Shown: positions 12,457-14,951 of the stretch, piece by piece
How the letters are laid out: each line of letters starts with the position of its first letter
Numbering within the stretch: the first letter of the stretch is position 1
Source: Planctomycetota bacterium
GTDB taxonomy: Bacteria > Planctomycetota > PUPC01 > DSUN01
NCBI GenBank assembly: GCA_016872875.1
Contig: VGYW01000200.1
Coordinates: forward strand, 1 to 14,951
Direction: 5' to 3'
DNA length: 14,951 nt
Notes under the pieces: model-generated
What the model was told of the DNA's origin: nothing
Seen by the model: only the letters and a program-made list of their open reading frames with translations
Database searches by the model: none
Position numbers and translations under genes: made by a program

Positions 12457-14951
12457 ATGAGCAACGGAGTAGGCTGGTTCGGGTCGCGAGTCCGCGTGAC
12501 ATTGATGGTGTGCGTACTCGTCGGCTCCGCGTTGCCGAACGCGGCCGGCGAGCCGGAGGGTTGGTACATTCACGGCCAGGTCGTCAGCAGTGAGGGAAAG
12601 CCTCTCGCCGGGGTCCTCATCAGAGCTTCGTGCCAGACCGTTGAACTTGTGGCCGAGGCCCTCACCGATGAAGAGGGCGGATTCTCAATCCGTGTCCCCA
12701 GCGAGGTCGATGAGTACACGGTCTGGGGGCAGGTAGAGGGGTATCTGCTAGGCCCGCCCTACAAGAAGGTTTGGATCTCTTCAGGGGATGCTCAAGCGAG
12801 TTTCCTTGCGAAGCGGGTCGAGCGCTCATTACGCTCGCTCAAGACTGCTTCGTTCTACAGGGCGAGGATGGGCTTTGGTGACGAACTCGTAGGGGTCATG
12901 TCTGCTGAGGCGGCAGGACAGTGCTTCTACAGCCAGCGTGATCCGAGGTGGAGCGGGAGCAAACTTGGAACGTCAGCCGAAACCATCGGTAGCGCTGGGT
13001 GTGCGGTCGCATGCGTAGCGATGCTGCACAAGTGGGAATCCGGGAGTACCAATGATCCAGATCCAGGTCAGCTGAACACATGGCTGACTGCGAATGGCGG
13101 GTACGCTAGCGGGAATCTCATCATATGGTCTGTGGCAGCTAACTACGATGGGGCCGGGGGGCTGACATGGATTGGGAGCACGAGCGGAACGGATGGGTGG
13201 ACTCAGATTGATGCCGAACTTGCAGCAGGCCGGAAGCCTATCGTGCTGGTGGATAGCACACCTACGACGCCCGATCTAGCTACTCACTTTGTGATCGTGT
13301 ACGAGAGAGTCGGCACGTCCGGCGTAGCGTCGTCCTACAGAATCCTCGATCCTTGGGATACGAGCTTCAACGCCTATAAGACCCTTAACACCTACAGGGA
13401 TCCTTCAAGCGGTTTTACAGCATGGGGCTTACGCAAGTACGGTGGGAACTTCCCGAGCTCATCCACCGGCGGCACTATCCGACTGACAGTGAACTCGTCA
13501 TCCGGGAGCGCTCTACCGGTGGTGGATATGAACTGTGTGATGCTGTTCAATTCGGCCCAGCAAGCAGTGGCCGACAGGACACCGCCGTCTAGCAACCCCG
13601 TGGATTTCACCGGGATTGCCTACGGTGATTACTACGTGTTCGTTTTTTGCTGGGACATGTTGGCGGCCGAGAGCGGGACATTCAGCCACAATTCTAGCAT
13701 CACGTCGCGAACCTTCAACGCAAATCGGACCAAGCGACCGCTGACAGTTACGGTGTACCGGATCGACGGGTCCACGCGCTTGTCTGGGGCAACCGTATGC
13801 TTGGATAGCCGAAATGGGCAGACGGGGGCGTGGACACAGCGCGCGAGCGCCACGACGGATGCGAACGGACAAGTGAGCATCAGTGCGTGGCCGACGACGG
13901 TAAGCGGGGAGCGGTACCAAGTCCGCGTCAACTACGCCGGCAATCAGGTGGGGTCTAATGGCACGGTGACAGTCCTCGACAACCCGAGTGGGAGCAGCTA
14001 CTCGATCACCACAACCGTCAGCCCGCCGGACACCACCCCTCCGACCATCACTGCCTTCAACGTTTCCCCAAGCTCCGCAAGCGTGGGGACCGCCATCAGC
14101 ATCGCCTATACGGCGAGGGATACGGGCTCTGGCTTGAAGACGGCTCAGCTGTGGCGGGCACGTGACACTGGCTACGGTGTCCCAGGGACGTTTGAGCAAG
14201 TGGGGCCGACCGTTGACATATCGGTGGGGGGCAACGGGCCCTACAATGGTTCATTCTCGGACACGCCTCCTCTTGTTGGGGTATGGTGGTATGGTGTCCA
14301 CATAAACGACGGCGCAAACCCAAGCAACTGGAACGATGAGAAGAATTCCCAAACTGGTGGCCTCCCCGGAGTCTTCGGGCCGAAGCAGGTCACCGTGACC
14401 GCAGCCCATTCGGTGAGCGCCCCGAGCACGCCGTCGGGCACGACCAATGGCAGCACCGGGTCTTCGTACACGTACGCTACTGGCGGTTCGTCGTGCAGCC
14501 AGGGCCACGCCGTCCAGTATAGGTTCAACTGGGGCGACGGGACCTATTCGCCCTGGTCACCGTCGACGTCGGCGAGCCGGAGTTGGGCGACAGCGGGCAC
14601 GTACCTAGTTAGGGCTGAGGCGCGTTGTGGGACCGACACGAGCATCGTGTCGGGGCCTTCCGCGGCACTCGCGGTCACGATCAGTGCGCCACATTCGGTG
14701 AGCGCCCCGAGCACGCCGTCGGGCACGACCAATGGCAGCACCGGGTCTTCGTACACGTACGCTACTGGCGGTTCGTCGTGCAGCCAGGGCCACGCCGTCC
14801 AGTATAGGTTCAACTGGGGCGACGGGACCTATTCGCCCTGGTCACCGTCGACGTCGGCGAGCCGGAGTTGGGCGACAGCGGGCACGTACCTAGTTAGGGC
14901 TGAGGCGCGTTGTGGGACCGACACGAGCATCGTGTCGGGGCCTTCCGCGGC
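12457..14951 (+). CDS. Secreted C39-like cysteine peptidase with PKD-type tandem repeats (3' end missing)
   Basis: The frame is open from ATG 12457 (GGAG seven bases upstream) to the window end: 831 complete codons with no stop. Residues 1-31 are a signal peptide (VTLMVCVLVGSALPNAAG). About 36-115 is a carboxypeptidase-regulatory-like beta domain (GQVVSSEGKPLAGVLIRA then LTDEEGGFSIRVP). About 156-330 is a papain-fold C39-like peptidase: oxyanion Gln160 in YSQRDPRW, catalytic Cys182 in GSAGCAVACVAM, His277 in ATHFVIVY and Asp298 in ILDPWD. About 340-515 are further beta domains, including TVYRIDGSTRLSGATVCLD, and 529-648 an Ig-like module. From 651, 95-residue PKD-type units begin (FNWGDG at 690-695, Cys680 and Cys724 probably disulfide-bonded). 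It is probably an extracellular or surface protein. Whether it cleaves proteins or only binds is inferred. No membrane or sorting signal is visible because the C-terminus is cut off. Confidence 0.85.
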   Translation, partial: MSNGVGWFGSRVRVTLMVCVLVGSALPNAAGEPEGWYIHGQVVSSEGKPLAGVLIRASCQTVELVAEALTDEEGGFSIRVPSEVDEYTVWGQVEGYLLGPPYKKVWISSGDAQASFLAKRVERSLRSLKTASFYRARMGFGDELVGVMSAEAAGQCFYSQRDPRWSGSKLGTSAETIGSAGCAVACVAMLHKWESGSTNDPDPGQLNTWLTANGGYASGNLIIWSVAANYDGAGGLTWIGSTSGTDGWTQIDAELAAGRKPIVLVDSTPTTPDLATHFVIVYERVGTSGVASSYRILDPWDTSFNAYKTLNTYRDPSSGFTAWGLRKYGGNFPSSSTGGTIRLTVNSSSGSALPVVDMNCVMLFNSAQQAVADRTPPSSNPVDFTGIAYGDYYVFVFCWDMLAAESGTFSHNSSITSRTFNANRTKRPLTVTVYRIDGSTRLSGATVCLDSRNGQTGAWTQRASATTDANGQVSISAWPTTVSGERYQVRVNYAGNQVGSNGTVTVLDNPSGSSYSITTTVSPPDTTPPTITAFNVSPSSASVGTAISIAYTARDTGSGLKTAQLWRARDTGYGVPGTFEQVGPTVDISVGGNGPYNGSFSDTPPLVGVWWYGVHINDGANPSNWNDEKNSQTGGLPGVFGPKQVTVTAAHSVSAPSTPSGTTNGSTGSSYTYATGGSSCSQGHAVQYRFNWGDGTYSPWSPSTSASRSWATAGTYLVRAEARCGTDTSIVSGPSAALAVTISAPHSVSAPSTPSGTTNGSTGSSYTYATGGSSCSQGHAVQYRFNWGDGTYSPWSPSTSASRSWATAGTYLVRAEARCGTDTSIVSGPSA
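14407..14951 (+). repeat. Tandem 285-base coding repeat, copies identical
   Basis: The unit starting at CAT 14407 recurs at 14692, a period of 285 bases (95 codons). Copy 2 is cut by the window end after 260 bases. I see no difference between 14407-14666 and 14692-14951, including all third codon positions, whereas the last codons of copy 1 and those before it differ. That means recent duplication or ongoing homogenisation. The unit encodes one PKD-type domain. Confidence 0.9.

Overview
The window is a high-G+C bacterial chromosome segment of mostly leftward (minus-strand) genes. Short dispersed hairpin repeats sit between genes, and a few classical sigma70-type promoters can be read directly. 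The mix points to a Planctomycetota or related PVC-group bacterium: a 77-residue protein of a family I associate with Planctomycetota, a GyrI-like exported protein, a secreted PKD-repeat protein and the repeat style. This lineage call is inference, not proof.

Layout. 1-249: hairpin repeats, one perfect DnaA box and a strong leftward promoter for something beyond the left edge. 250-1191: a GyrI-like exported protein and the 77-residue conserved protein, with copies of a hairpin repeat between them. 1192-1522: promoter, possible operator and a dense cluster of palindromes. 1523-2962: a GH4 MelA-type alpha-galactosidase with its own promoter. 3143-3460: a lone rightward 105-residue membrane-anchored protein. 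3718-6839: a compact FecCD/BtuC-type ABC importer (permease, ATPase, binding protein; vitamin B12, siderophore or heme type) headed by a 27-residue basic small protein. 6875-10258: an accessory block with a DNA methyltransferase, a minimal nucleotidyltransferase and a class III nucleotide cyclase fused to TPR-like helices. 10255-11943: methionyl-tRNA synthetase. 11944-12456: divergent promoter region with a highly structured leader. 12457-14951: the 5' part of a large secreted C39-like cysteine-peptidase/PKD protein, cut by the window end inside a perfect tandem repeat.

Coupling. metG and the cyclase overlap by 4 bases (GTGA). The nucleotidyltransferase and methyltransferase also overlap by 4 bases (ATGA), and a promoter lies just upstream of that pair. 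The importer genes follow the methyltransferase after short gaps, so metG-cyclase and nucleotidyltransferase-methyltransferase-small protein-importer could be two consecutive transcription units.

Most unusual points: (i) the cyclase-TPR / nucleotidyltransferase / methyltransferase block, a possible undescribed signalling or defence module; (ii) a dispersed hairpin repeat with compensatory stem changes that, with other repeats, supplies stop codons and even a C-terminal tail to adjacent genes; (iii) the structured leader and the expanding tandem repeat of the secreted protein; (iv) an importer binding protein whose signal peptide lies upstream of any canonical start codon.
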